DNA from: Karstenula rhodostoma CBS 690.94
Taxonomy: Eukaryota; Ascomycota; Dothideomycetes; Pleosporales; Didymosphaeriaceae
DNA length: 64,000 nucleotides
Assembly (NCBI GenBank): GCA_010093485.1
Contig: MU001501.1
Coordinates: 17,052 to 81,051 of the forward strand
Direction of reading: 5' to 3'
Part shown: in pieces, positions 46,210 to 57,133 of the stretch
Layout of the letters: every line of letters begins with the position of its first letter
How positions within the stretch are numbered: the first letter of the stretch is position 1
Translations under genes and position numbers: made by a program
Notes under the pieces: generated by a model
Databases searched by the model: none
What the model was told of the DNA's origin: nothing
What the model saw: only the letters and a program-made list of their open reading frames with translations

Positions 46210-47477
46210 ATGCCAGGAAGACCAGTTCCTCGCGTCAGGTCATGTCTCCGATCACCAAATAACGCGCAGTATCGCGCCCACGCCACCAAAGTCCTCCGCG
46301 GCGACGACCTCGGCCCTGTTGTCCAGGGTGAACACCAGACCTTCCGCGTGCGCAATGACGGCTCCAAGCTGCCCCTGCCTCCTGTTCTCGACCCCATAGT
46401 CGTCGCGCAACGCTCGCGCTGGAAGCAGCATAAAGCGCAGCCCGATGTCGCCAGCTTCACGCCCTTCCAGAAGAAGATGTGGGAGAATCCGTACGGTACG
46501 TCTTCCACGCATTGCAGACAGACCAATCGGTCTTCATCCTCTACCAACGACCTCAATACGAGCAGTCCTGACTATCTGACCCAGCCCACGCCCTCGCCTC
46601 CCCCATCCGCATCGACCGCTCCCTCTCCACGCTGCTCCCCTCCGCCCTCCTCCTAACCCTGCACCTAAAACCGCACCCCACGACCCTCGAGCCCTGGCTT
46701 CTCCCCCTCTCCCTGTCCACGCCCAACCCCCCCAAACACCACGGCCCGCCGCTGCGCTTCCTCGCGCACAAGCACAACGCCGCGCACCTCACCACGCGCA
46801 AGGAAGTCTGGAAGAAGGCGCTGTCCGCGCGGTATGCGCCGCTGCTGGGGCCGCGCGGGATGGCGCAGCTCGTCTGGCGGAAAGACATGCCCGAGTTCCT
46901 GCTGGGGATGCTGCGGGCGCGGGCGGAGGACAAGCTGGGGTGGTGGTTCAAGTGGCGGGGGCGTCTTATACCCGTAGCGTCGCCCGCGCCTGAACACCTC
47001 GCGGACGTGGACGACGCCGCCTGCGTGCTGCTCTACGGCAGCCTGCGGACCCGCGCGGACGCGGTGCTCGCGGAAGCCAACGCCATCGTCGCCGAGGCGG
47101 ATAGGTCGGCGGCGTACTACCGCGCGGGCTTCGCCAAGTATTTCGACACCCACGTGCGGCCGCCCCCTAACCAGCCTAGAGCTACGCACTACACGCCGGC
47201 ATGGTTCGAGCCTTTGGTCCCGCGGCTCGCGCCACGCGCGCAGTTCCCGCCGCTGGAATTCCCCACGACGCGGTGGCGCGGGCGGAAGGTCGCTATGTAC
47301 AGTCTTACGGATATGCTTGGGGCGGAGCGGGCGGCGGCGCTGGTCGGGGGGACGCAGTATGAGGGGGAGGCGTGCTGGGTGATGAAGCGGGGGCGGCAGA
47401 CGGTGGGGGTGGAGATGCTGCTGGGGCAGCTGCAGAGTTATCTCGCGGAGCCGGGGGTGGTGTGGTGGCCGCGGTGA
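46210..47477 (+). CDS. Conserved-looking fungal protein, unknown, possibly mitochondrial
   Basis: Two exons (46210-46495, 46585-47477; 89-nt intron ending ctgacccag) encode 392 residues. I cannot name a family with certainty. Features: a basic, Arg-rich N-terminus (MPGRPVPRVRSCLRSPNN) that would suit mitochondrial import; LRGDDLGPVVQGEHQTFRV; KLPLPPVLDPIV; FTPFQKKMWENPY spliced to AHALASPIRIDR; a long helical middle; and RGRKVAMYSLTDMLGAE with GQLQSYLAEPG near the end. The composition is GC-rich. It is divergent from clpP with a very short shared promoter, which is compatible with a mitochondrial job (inference). The start is provisional: an upstream ATG at 46,089 may belong to it. Confidence 0.7.
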
Positions 47478-48012
47478 AGGGACGAATAGGCTGGGGGAAG
47501 AAGGCGTGGTCAGGAAAACATCGAAGAAGATGAGAGAGCAGGCAGCGCCGCGTTGGCGCCAGCTCGATCGGATGCCAGATAGTAAATCGGCGCCATTGTA
47601 TATACACTCACCAACCGCCATAAATGTAAATACCACTGCCACCGAGCAGCCACCACGCACCCCTGAGCCCCATCCAGTCCACTGAATACCCTCTTGGCAG
47701 GCGATGAACGACAAGCTCACTTCGCTGGCACGCACTCCCTAGACTCTTCCTCCCGCCCACACGACCACCTGTATTCACTCAACGTGTGATAGTGCTCGAG
47801 ATGAAGAATATCGATTCGCAATCCATACGCATATATGCAAGTATGCCTACGCTCCCAAGCGGCGTGGCCGAATAATATCACGGCAATGGGAGAATGTCAT
47901 GTCCCTATGCAACAGCACTTCTCCCCCATGCATCACAGCACCGCACAGCACCGCACAGCACCGCACCGGCACGCGCATGCTAAAACACCACCGACAACCC
48001 CCTTGCAGCCCG
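47478..48012. other. Convergent intergenic region
   Basis: 0.53 kb between two convergent genes. It holds a cagcaccgcaca tandem (about 47,937-47,967, three units of roughly 10 bp). Nothing else recognised. Confidence 0.5.
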
Positions 48013-50202
48013 CTAAGCCGCCTTCTGGTACCTCTCCCTCAGCTCGTCAATCTCCCTCTGGAACCGCTCCATATCATCCAGGATATTACTCGCATTGCTC
48101 CCCTTTTCTTTTTCTTTTTGTTTTTCCCTGTCTTCGTCTTTCTCCCCCGCATCCACCACGCTCAACCCCTCCCCACCAAGCCCCCGACCCTCCCCAGCCG
48201 GATCCTCGACCTCCTCCCGCGGCGAATACAGCGCCATTTCATCCGGCGCATATTCCCTGCTCAGGGAGTTCACGCTCGCGATGCTGCCCTGCCTCTTCCC
48301 GTCCATGGAGCTGCGCGAGTGCCGCTTGTACTCCATGCTCGTGTGCCGGGGGCCCGGGAGAGACGGGCCTGGCGGCAGACTCGGGCGCTGCAGGTCGAGG
48401 CTTGCGCGGCCTGACTGCCGGCGGCGCGGGGGCGGGGGCGGCGGTGGGAGGTTGGTATTCGTGCTTGTGCTTTCGCTCGAGACGGCGCGCGAGGTGGTGC
48501 GCGCGGAGTGCATAGAAGGCGTGCGTGTGGGACCGGCGGACGGTGAGGGGGGCTCCGAGGCGAAGGTTGTGCGGCGGGATGAGGGGGGGTTTGGGGAGGC
48601 TACCGCGGGGCGGGCGGAGGTGGATAGCTCGGTGGAGGAGGAGTTCGCGCTGGAGGTGTTTATTGTTGGGAGGGCGTTGCCGTGGCGGCGTGAAGGGGGA
48701 GGTGGTGGGGGTGCTTTGGGGGTTGCGGATGGGTAGGGGCGAGGTTCTTGGGCGGATGCTATGGGTGGGAGGTCGGTCGAGTGTTGGGACGACATGGTGA
48801 GGGAGGAGTTGCTGCGGGATCTGTTGCTTGTGGTGGAGCTGCGCAGCTGGCTTTGCCGTCTCGCCAATGGGACTGGCGGGGGAACTTTCTTCTGTGGCCG
48901 GGCGGGCGCTGTTTCTGACATGCTCGCCGTTTCGCTGTCTCTAGTCTCTGATAGCGATGCGGTGTCGTAAGAGGCGTCTTGTGAAATGATGTGCGCTGGT
49001 GCTGATGTCGGGATGGGAGGCGTAGGAGGAAGCGGCTTGTTCAGGTCCGAGTTCGTTCTCTTGTGCGGCTTTAGTTCGAGCGTCACCTCTGCGACAGAGA
49101 ACTCGTCGAAGGGCACCGTCTGCGGCGTCCGCTCTTTCACGAGCTTCCCGTGGCGATGTCTCGGCGCAGGCGGCGGCTTCTTCTTCTCCCTCTTGGGCGT
49201 CTCCCCTCGCATCAGCCCGGCGTGTTCGTCTTCCGAGGCTGCCATATCGTATGATGTTCGCGGTGACTCGGGATGCGGTTCTTGTGCTGTATCGAATATT
49301 GATTGACGTGATATTGAAGACGTGTCGGTGCTGCTGCTACTCTCGAAGACGGCAGGGCTGAGCGAGTTCGAAGAAGGAGCAGGAGCGATCGGAGGAGGCG
49401 CGGAATTGCGCGGGCTGGGGGTTATGCCTTGCATCAACAGGTTCTTGAAGCCTTCGACGTTCAGCGACTGTCGCTTGGGTCCGGGTGCAGTCTTGTCGAT
49501 GGCAGTCCGCTCTGTGGTAAGCATGTCAGCAAGAAGAGTTTGGATTCCGATGCTCGGTGCTGGAAGAATACACGGCCTCCTGTCCCCCTAACGCATTCCG
49601 CATATTCCGGCGTCGTGCCAAAGAGAGCCTGCTGCTACGAACCTACCTTTTGGCTGCCCCGCCGCGTCCCCGCCTTTCTCCTGCGGCTCGATGGTGGCCA
49701 GCGTGCGCGCGAAGGGATTCGCAGGTGCACCGCTGGGCGAAGTAACGGGCTGAGGAGATGCCGTGCTTTTCCACGCACTGCCTAACATTCCGCGCGCATC
49801 CACGTCTCGGCCGGCGGGATCTTGGGGGTATCGCTCTTCGAGTTCGTCGGCGAAGTCGGGCGGCGGCGACCCGGCACGACGACCAGGCGCCGGTGCATAC
49901 GTTGTCTCGTTATCTACATGGCCAAAGTCCGGATGCGGGAGGATTGTCTCTTCTATGCGGACCGTCTTCTTTGTTTTCGCGGGCGCCGGCGAGGCCTCGA
50001 GCACTGTGCAATCGTCAATCCCCGTCCTTTGACCTAAATCGCGTGCAAGCATCGTCACGGGGTCTATACCAGAGTCATCGTCGCGCTCGACGTGCCTTTC
50101 CTCTCTTCTGCTGTGGCTATCAGCAGGGGGGAAGCTCGTCGGGGGTGCGGCGGCGGGGTTGTTCTGGACTACGAGCGAGGTGCGGAAAGGATTCCCGGCC
50201 AT
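48013..50202 (-). CDS. Proline-rich, mostly disordered protein (possible SH3 ligand)
   Basis: Two exons (50202-49647, 49511-48013; 135-nt intron with a ttgctgac branch) encode 684 residues. Almost all is low-complexity: rich in Pro, Ser, Thr and charged residues, with many PPPPPP and KPLPPTPP runs and SH3-ligand-like patterns (KKKPPPAPRHR, KKVPPPVPLARR). Short ordered-looking spots: MAGNPFRTSLV at the start, RQSLNVEGFKNLLMQG after the splice, and a C-terminal helix MERFQREIDELRERYQKAA. Proteins of this make-up in fungi often act in cortical actin or endocytosis as SH3 partners (for example the yeast Aim21 or Bbc1 circuit), but this is inference from composition only. No membrane segment or signal peptide. 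Confidence 0.75.
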
Positions 50203-50592
50203 GTTTGAGGATTAGAAACAATGCATTGTTCTATATATACACGTGAAGATGGCCTTGCGGGTGCGGGGGCAGATGTACCCCAGGATACGGTGCAGCTGCT
50301 GTGTAGAGGTGCTGAAGTAAAGCTGTGAGAATAACCCTTGCCAGCGCAGAGCGTCAACCAACCCCCACATTCGGCCTCCCGCCTCGCCTCGCAAGCTCCG
50401 TTCTCCGAGCGCAGCGAACGAACGCCTTCAGGTACCAGAAGCACGATGAAAACGTAATCTACCCTGTCGCGACATGTCGAACCGCAGCCCCGCTTGTCAC
50501 AGGAACATGCGACGCGAGCAAGTCTGTCAATACATGGGCAATCTTGTGTCACCCTCCGCAACCGTGCAGCGAATATTGAGGCAGTAACAATA
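50203..50592. other. Intergenic
   Basis: 0.39 kb between the proline-rich gene start and the Eco1 end, both on the minus strand. Nothing recognised. Confidence 0.5.
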
Positions 50593-51864
50593 TCAATCAA
50601 TGTACACCAGCCAGCCTGCTTCCCGACCATACCACTTCCTCGCCAGCTTTCCTCCGCTCTCTGTGGGCTGGCTGAAGGCCACCTCCTCCTTGCCAATGGT
50701 CATGCCGTAGAGGAAATTCGATCTTGCCGAGTTCAGCAGCGTCGTTGCAACGCCGTGCTTCCGGTGCAAGTTCGACGTCCATATCCTTGAAATGCCAAGT
50801 ATGGCAGGTGTTCGCGCCTCGCTGACACAGACAGACGAGCTATTGGCATCCGCATCCGCAGAGAGCTGACCGGCTGTCTCCGCTGCCGCGTCACCCTCCA
50901 CAGGGAATGCCTCCTGAATCCGCTCTGCCAAGCACGCTCCCACACACTTTGAGCCCTGCACGTACAGGTACACTTTGTATCGATCGCTGGCAGAGTGTTC
51001 CGAGTGTTTCTTTTTTGCCTGCGCCCTTTCGGACGTTAGCTTTGGTAACGGTATTGAGCTCCACAACGCCTCGTCCGGAATAGGCACGGCCCCTAGCTCG
51101 GTGTTGACGATCTTCAATACTTCCCTCGCCTTGTTGCGCAGGGCGAGTGCGTCTCTGCGGCTGACGACCGCAACGAAGCTCCTTTCTCCGCCGGTCCAGA
51201 CCTGGTTCTGCCGGAGTCGCTCTGACATGGTCTTGCTAATGTCCACGCCTCCGATGTTCATGGCATGAAACTTGCGATGCAATGCAGCGTCTTCGGCGAG
51301 CGACGGGACGTATTCCATGCCGCACAGCTTGCATGTCTTGTTCGGCTCCGCGACCAGATCGAGCTGCATCTGCACCAGCTTCTGCTTCTTCGCGGCCGGC
51401 TGGGGGGTGTTCGACGTGTTGTGACTTCTCTCTGACAGTGGTTCTTTTACGAGCGCTTGCGGTTTCGGTTGCCGCTTCACGAACGAAAACATCGGTCTCC
51501 GCTTGCGCATGGGCGGCGTCGAGCTCTGCGGTGTCGGAGAGGACGGTGGACTGGACCGGGGCGCATCGTCGGAGAAGACAGCTGGCGCATCTTTGGGACT
51601 GGACGGCAGCGCGGAGCTATCGCGTGCTGAACAACTGTCCGTTGGTATCGGTACTAATTCTGCATCCTCGGCATTCTCAGCTGCAACCGCTTCGTCTGGT
51701 GGTGTGGATTCGACGCGTCTACGCTTCGCGGGCGGCTCCCGTAATTCTTCGTACAACGAGGGTTTCCGCTGGCGGGAGTAAGTGCGGATGACTTTTCTGC
51801 ACCATTGTTAGCTGACGCAGAGGCCTCGGGGTATGCAAACGTACTTTGCGCGCACAGTAGACAT
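50593..51864 (-). CDS. eco1: Sister-chromatid cohesion N-acetyltransferase Eco1/Ctf7-like
   Basis: Two exons (51864-51845, only 20 nt, and 51796-50593; 48-nt intron with cagctaac branch) encode 407 residues. The start MSTVRAK splices to KVIRTYSRQRKP, the basic TYSRxR motif found at the start of Eco1 proteins. A disordered Ser/Pro segment follows, then a C2H2 zinc finger (Cys162, Cys165, His180, His184 in CKLCGMEY and LHRKFHAM), then the GNAT-type acetyltransferase with ILGISRIWT, RKHGVATTLL and VAFSQPTESGGKLARKWYG near the end. Role: acetylates Smc3 of cohesin in S phase to lock sister-chromatid cohesion in the nucleus. The 20-nt first exon is easily missed; without it the frame lacks an ATG before the TYSR motif. 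Confidence 0.93.
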
Positions 51865-52486
51865 ATCGGCGTGGTATAATAAAGGATGCCAGGTTGGAGC
51901 ATTAAGATGGCGCGACGCGTCCCGCGTATCGGCCAGCCTTATCGATACCGCACGCGCTTGGGCCTGTACTTCGACCAGAGGACCTCAACTCGGAACCACG
52001 CATCCCCCGACGTTGAAATCGGTAGAAGTGAGGCTCCGAATGGAAATAAATGCCATGAAAGTGCTGCTTTCTGCAGACATATTGCACCAGTGGCATTCCA
52101 GTAAAGCTATCCTCTGTCAAGAATACCGTACCACGTGAGATCCAGACCCCACCCCACGCACAACCCCTCGGACCCTGCGTACCCCCCGAGCATCTAAGCG
52201 CACCAAGTCCACATACACACAAAATATGTACAGTGGATCCGGCCGCCTGTAACAAAGGGCGAAACTGGCTTGATTCGGAAGGGGCGCTGCAGGAGGCCGC
52301 CGGTATTAGAATTTGACTCGGCGAGAGAGAGATGACTCAAGCTCTCACCGTTCACCAGCTGATATAAAGACAAACCAAAGCCCAAACCTCGCTCCCAGTC
52401 CCTGTGAAATCCGAGTGCAATTGCATTGCAATTGACAGCGCAGACTCCACTCCGCCTTACCCGACGCCAGCATACGACTCTTGATA
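51865..52486. promoter_or_regulatory. Divergent promoter region, eco1 / GNAT gene
   Basis: 0.62 kb between divergent starts. It includes acgcgtcccgcg at about 51,913, containing ACGCGT, the core of the MCB element that drives S-phase genes in yeasts. The link to eco1 regulation is inference. Confidence 0.4.
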
Positions 52487-53354
52487 ATGGCAGCACAGCC
52501 CACGCCCGCGCACCCAGCGACCATGCTCGCAGAGGTGCACGCCAAAGCTTTAGAGGAGGGCACAGACTCCCCCCTCCCAGAGCCGCTGTTCAGAACAGAG
52601 AGACTGCTAGCTCGACCTCTGCACCCGCAGGACGCCGAGTCGAGCCAGCGCGCGTGCGCCCCCGCGAGTATCACGAAGTACATGTACGTCCCTGCTTGAG
52701 ACTACCCATCCCACCCCGTCACGAACCCAGCTGCAGCAAACCAAAAAAAATGTGCTAGAAACCGGTTGATACACCCCGAGAGTCGCATAGTAACACTCAC
52801 CTCACAGGTCCCTCGCCTTCCCGCACCCCTACACCGTCGAACACTCGCTCACCTGGATCGCCATGCAGAAAGACGCTCCGCATAGTACGTCCCTATCCCC
52901 CTCTCCCCCCATCTCAGTCAACCCCATCCTAACCCCCGCGCTTCCAGACTCCCTCGCCCTAACCACCTCCTCCGACCCCACCACCGTCATCGGCGGCATC
53001 GGCCTCAAGCCCGGCACCGACGTCCGCGCACACACCGGCGAAGTAGGCTACTGGCTGTCTGAGTCGCACCAGGGGCAGGGACTGATGCGGGAAGCGCTGG
53101 CAGGCTTCGTAGAATGGACGTTTCTCCACCGCGATAGCGATGGGGCTAAGGCGGAAGAAGGGCGGAGCCGCAAAACAAGGTTGGTGGCGGGTGTGTTTGC
53201 GGAGAATGTAGGGAGCATGCGGGTGTTGGAGGCGTGTGGATTTGTGAAGGAGGGCGTGCAGAGGGGTGAGGTGGTTACGAGGGAAGGGGTGGTTATGGAT
53301 TTGCATTTGTTTGGGCTGGGGGTGGGGGAGTGGCGGGAGGGGAGAGATACGTGA
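52487..53354 (+). CDS. GNAT family N-acetyltransferase (RimJ/RimL-like)
   Basis: Three exons (52487-52683, 52808-52884, 52948-53354) encode 226 residues. Seen: TERLLARPLHPQDAES, the usual RimJ-like first strand and helix; FPHPYTVEHSLTWI; IGGIGLKPGTD; EVGYWLSESHQGQGLMREAL, the acetyl-CoA pyrophosphate loop (QxxGxG/A type); and GVFAENVGSMRVLEACGFVKEG, the hallmark NxxSxRVLEKxGF-type helix. Cytosolic. Substrate unknown; relatives acetylate ribosomal protein N-termini, antibiotics or small amines. The second intron is 63 nt, a multiple of three without a stop, so its retention would add 21 residues in frame. Start ATG in gataATGGCA; no upstream in-frame ATG. Confidence 0.88.
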
Positions 53355-54039
53355 CGAGGGATGGGGTAGGGGGTAGGGAATGGAAATGTGGCAACTAGAT
53401 TGTGGACTTTCCAACGGTGTCGCTACTAGTGTTGTCGGGAAATATGCCAGATTGTCCAGTGGATGATCCCGCTTGGACTTTGTTTATCCACTTATAGCAC
53501 TTTTTGTGTTACTTTTGCGCGGCAGTCTATATTTGTCTACTACTTTACGGGACTCCATTTTGTGGTTCGTGTCAACAACCAGAAAATCATCCCGCTTGGA
53601 AAACGCATGAAAAGTCCAACACGGTTCGAATAACCCTATTGCTCCAGTGTCGTAACCTCTCTATTCCCTCCAAGAGACAAAGGCTACGTTACTCGCTATC
53701 TGTGTGAGTAGGTAGAACTTCGTTGGAAAATGAAGGGGGATGATACTTTCTTATCCAGAGGGAAACTGACAAAACGATAGTTGCCTCAAAGGGTCTTGAA
53801 TAATTGCAAAAAAGAATTACCCCCTTCAGCTAACTGCCTAAATATAAACATACAAAAAAAAAAGTCACAAATCATCAAATCTTTTCTTACATAAATTCAT
53901 TATAGTTAAAGGTAGAGAAATACAACCCATCTCTCACAAACTCACGATGGTGCAAAGAGGTCCCCCTTCAGACAGAATAGTATGTGTTTTACATATTTAC
54001 ATAAATACATGAGACGTCTTCCTGGGTATCACATTAACT
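53355..54039. other. Convergent intergenic region
   Basis: 0.69 kb between two convergent 3' ends. AT-rich from 53,800 with a run of ten A at 53,854-53,863. A ggttcgaat phrase at 53,623 is not part of a tRNA. Confidence 0.5.
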
Positions 54040-57000
54040 CTACAATCCACATTCCCGGGTGTCACCATGCATCTCACGCCGCGTCCTCAGATTCCACGAC
54101 AGCAGCTTCAGCCTCTCCATGGTGCTAACATGCGCCCAGTCGTACTCCCCGAGCTCAATCAAGTCCCGCTTCGCCTGCAATATGAGATCCCCTCGCCACG
54201 CCCAAAAGTACTGCTCGACCCGCCTCGCCGCCTCGACGCCCTCCACCTGCGCCACCAGCCGACACACCCACACGGCCTTCTTCTGCGCCACGAACTTGTT
54301 CTCGGATAGCGGCCGTGTGACGCACACGCTGACGACCGTGCGCGTGAACATCGGCTGAATGGGCAGCTCGTGGATCTTGAGGTAGAGGTACAAGTAGCGG
54401 ATGGCGCGCCAGTTTTGCTGGCAGCTGCGCGTGCGGTCCATGGCGTATTGGTGGGCGAACTGGTGTATGAGATCGGCCTGGACTTCCATGGGGATATCAG
54501 GGGTGAGGTTGCGGTAGGCGAGGGGAACGATGTGCGCGTCGTTGGCACGGGCTAGGATGTGGTTGAAGAAGCGGCGCGACTGCAGCTCAGTTACGCGTGT
54601 CTTGGGTTCTGCCGCCGTGGCATCAAGGGCACGGTGCGCATCGAGAAATCTTTGGAAGGTATGGGAGTTGTAGCCGAGGCGCGAGGAGTCGTGCTGCTTG
54701 CTCACTTCTTCTAAAACTTGATCAACATAAGCATCGAGAAACTTGGTGTTGGAGAGCTTCGTCCCGCTCTTTGGTAGTCTTTCTAACAGATTCGAAACCG
54801 AGTGGAAGCTCTTGTACTCATTGATATGAGGAATGATCAGTTCGAGAACACCGTGATTCGGTAATGACTTGTTCGCGAGATCGGACATCAGCTTCGCAAG
54901 CATTCCATTGAGAGAAGCTTTCTTCTGGTCCTGCTGCGCCAGAAACAGAACATATGACTCAATCCAGTCGAAGAGATCGAGTGACAAGTTCCCAGCAAAG
55001 GAGTCGTGTCCGAGTAAGCCGTATAGCAGCCCGGTGATCAGACTGGAAGGAGGATAGCGGTGCTCGAAATGAGCACAGACAAAAGTCCTAAACGCAAACT
55101 GATACAGCGACGCTTGATGCTCTGTTCCAGCATCTCTCCGCATGTCTAGTCTGTAAAGTAGCTTGAACCACATGTGGACGTACGCCAAACTCTTTTGGCC
55201 TAGTTGCGGAACGGTCTGAACTTCTTTTGCCGTGACCGACATCGCAGCAATCCAAGTGCGGAGTAAGGGTGGTGGTACTAGATCCAGGTAGTCCAGAGCA
55301 GACGGTATCTTCAAATGGTTCTGCACACAAGTGCTGATTATGCGACTGAGCTCGAGTGGTGCCTGCATGTAGTCTGAGATCAACGACGACCATGTCCTGC
55401 GCAATTGGTGACCAAGTCGCTGGTCGGACAGTTCGCAGGATGCCCAGTGTAGTAGAATCCCAGGACTCTGCTTTGACAGTTGTCCTTGGTTGCTTTCCAC
55501 CTTGAGGCGATTGTTCAAGTAGTATGGAGACGTTTTACCACGCTTCACGGTCCAGTGTGCAGAATCCCAAAGACCGCGGATCAAGAGGCGCACGGCTGCG
55601 TCACGATCAAGAGAGCCACACATGAGTACCTTTTGGCGAGCCTGTTGAAACGACGGACCCGGTGCTGGTTGGCTTTGGATTAAACTGGCGAGCTTCTTAT
55701 AGATCTGATGAACTCCGGCAGCGCGTGGCCTGAAAGGGGCTAGATATGTCTTTTCCATGAGTTCTAGAAAGTGCAGGCCCTCAGGCTCGTAGATGCTGGG
55801 TAAGAGCACCGCTGGCTGGCCAAATAGTCCCACGGTGTACCGTTCGGCCCAGGGAGACTCCAAGAGATACTGGAATACAAGCAATGAAAAGCGGGAAGCG
55901 CCAGCGTCCGAGGGACAGCACATCAGGTAAGCTTGGCTTAGAAAGGTGCCGGGTCGCGAAACGTCGCCGGCGAAGGACGCTCTCCATACTTCCCATGATC
56001 CAACAGTCGTCCGGTCCCTCTCTTCAAACATCGCAGGAGTTGTACCGTGAATCATGGCCCGAAACTTGTCGAAACACGCGTCGGCATCGCAAGGGGCAGC
56101 CTCTGCTGTCTCTGCTGTCTCTACGGCAACATCTTCGCTTGACAGAAATTCAAAGAGCTTCGCATGACCTCCTGCACTGTCACGGGCCCATTCTTCCAGT
56201 GTGTCGTCCGCTTCGAAGCTGTGCTCCTGTTCTGCGAGGGCTGGGGCAGCCGACTCTTCTTGATTGGAAGATAAGTTATTCACAGATGGTGCAACCAAGT
56301 CTTCTTCATTGAGATGTGTGTTTTCCACGGATGGTGCATCCAACCCTGCTTTGTTGAGATATGTGTTTTTCACACTGATGGTACCATGTTTGGTCGCGGC
56401 GAAGTGTTGAGCGACGAAGTCGAGAACCCTATCCCTTTCCACGTTGTCGTTGACCGAGTCGCTGGGAGAATACAATGGCTCGTCGGCATCGTTTCTTGCA
56501 CTGTTTGCAACCGGGCTACTGGGACCGGACAATAACTCATCCGCCACTGTGGCGTCTGCGCGGTTCCTACGGGGCTGAATGTCTAGCATTTCGCGCCCAT
56601 CTTGTTTTCCACTCGATCGAGCACTCGTCGCGTCGTCTTCTGGTGAGGGGGAAAACGAGATTGATGGTGTATCTACCGGGCTGGTGGGGGTTTCCGTCGC
56701 GACAGAAGGGGGAATGGATCGAAAGTCAAACGCTGCAGGCTTTGGTCAGTCCCAGAGAAGCATACAATTTTGGCGTGCACATACGGAAATCCAAAGGCGC
56801 CTCTCTCTTCAGCGACGGCGGCTCATATGTCCACTTCGGTTGCTTGGGCTGGCGCGACCCAAACAGGGCACCAAAGCTGAACAGAGGCGGCGGCATGCCC
56901 CCGGCGGGATCCATGTTGGATTGCAGCGTCATCCTCCTCTTCGCGGCGCGTCGCCGGGCCTCCAATGGCCCCGGGACATTGCTGCCATGTCTTCGCTGCT

Positions 57001-57133
57001 GCGGGCAGGTGGTGCGGAAAAATCGAGCGACGGCCTGGGAGAGGAGGTCCTCGGAGACCCAGACGTGGCCGAGGGCGGTGCTACGCGGCGACGGCACTGC
57101 TCGACAGCAGGCAATGGGCGGGCGTCGCATCAA
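54040..57133 (-). CDS. Large protein, probably mitochondrial, helical-repeat-like, unknown
   Basis: Two exons (57133-56785, 56732-54040; 52-nt intron ending gcctgcag) encode 1,013 residues. The N-terminus (MMRRPPIACCRAVPSPRS, then FFRTTCPQQRRHGSN) is basic and lacks acidic residues at first, like a mitochondrial presequence. Residues about 60-330 are acidic, Ser/Pro-rich and probably disordered, with two near-identical short repeats (NTYLNKAGLDAPSV and NTHLNEEDLVAPSV). From about residue 360 the protein is a long run of amphipathic helices (RLLIRGLWDSAHW, YVHMWFKLLYRLDM, FNHILARANDAHIVPLAYRNL) resembling pentatricopeptide-type or other helical repeats of mitochondrial RNA factors. I cannot name it; the PPR-like reading is inference. 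It ends close to the window's last convergent pair and is divergent from the WSC gene. Confidence 0.75.

Noticed and set aside
46665..47735. 356-codon minus-strand frame, Pro/Arg-rich
   Set aside because: Antisense of the spliced unknown gene at 46,210-47,477; low-complexity Arg/Pro translation is typical of the opposite strand of GC-rich coding DNA.
53618..53635. ggttcgaat phrase like a tRNA B box
   Set aside because: No A box, acceptor stem or cloverleaf can be built around it.
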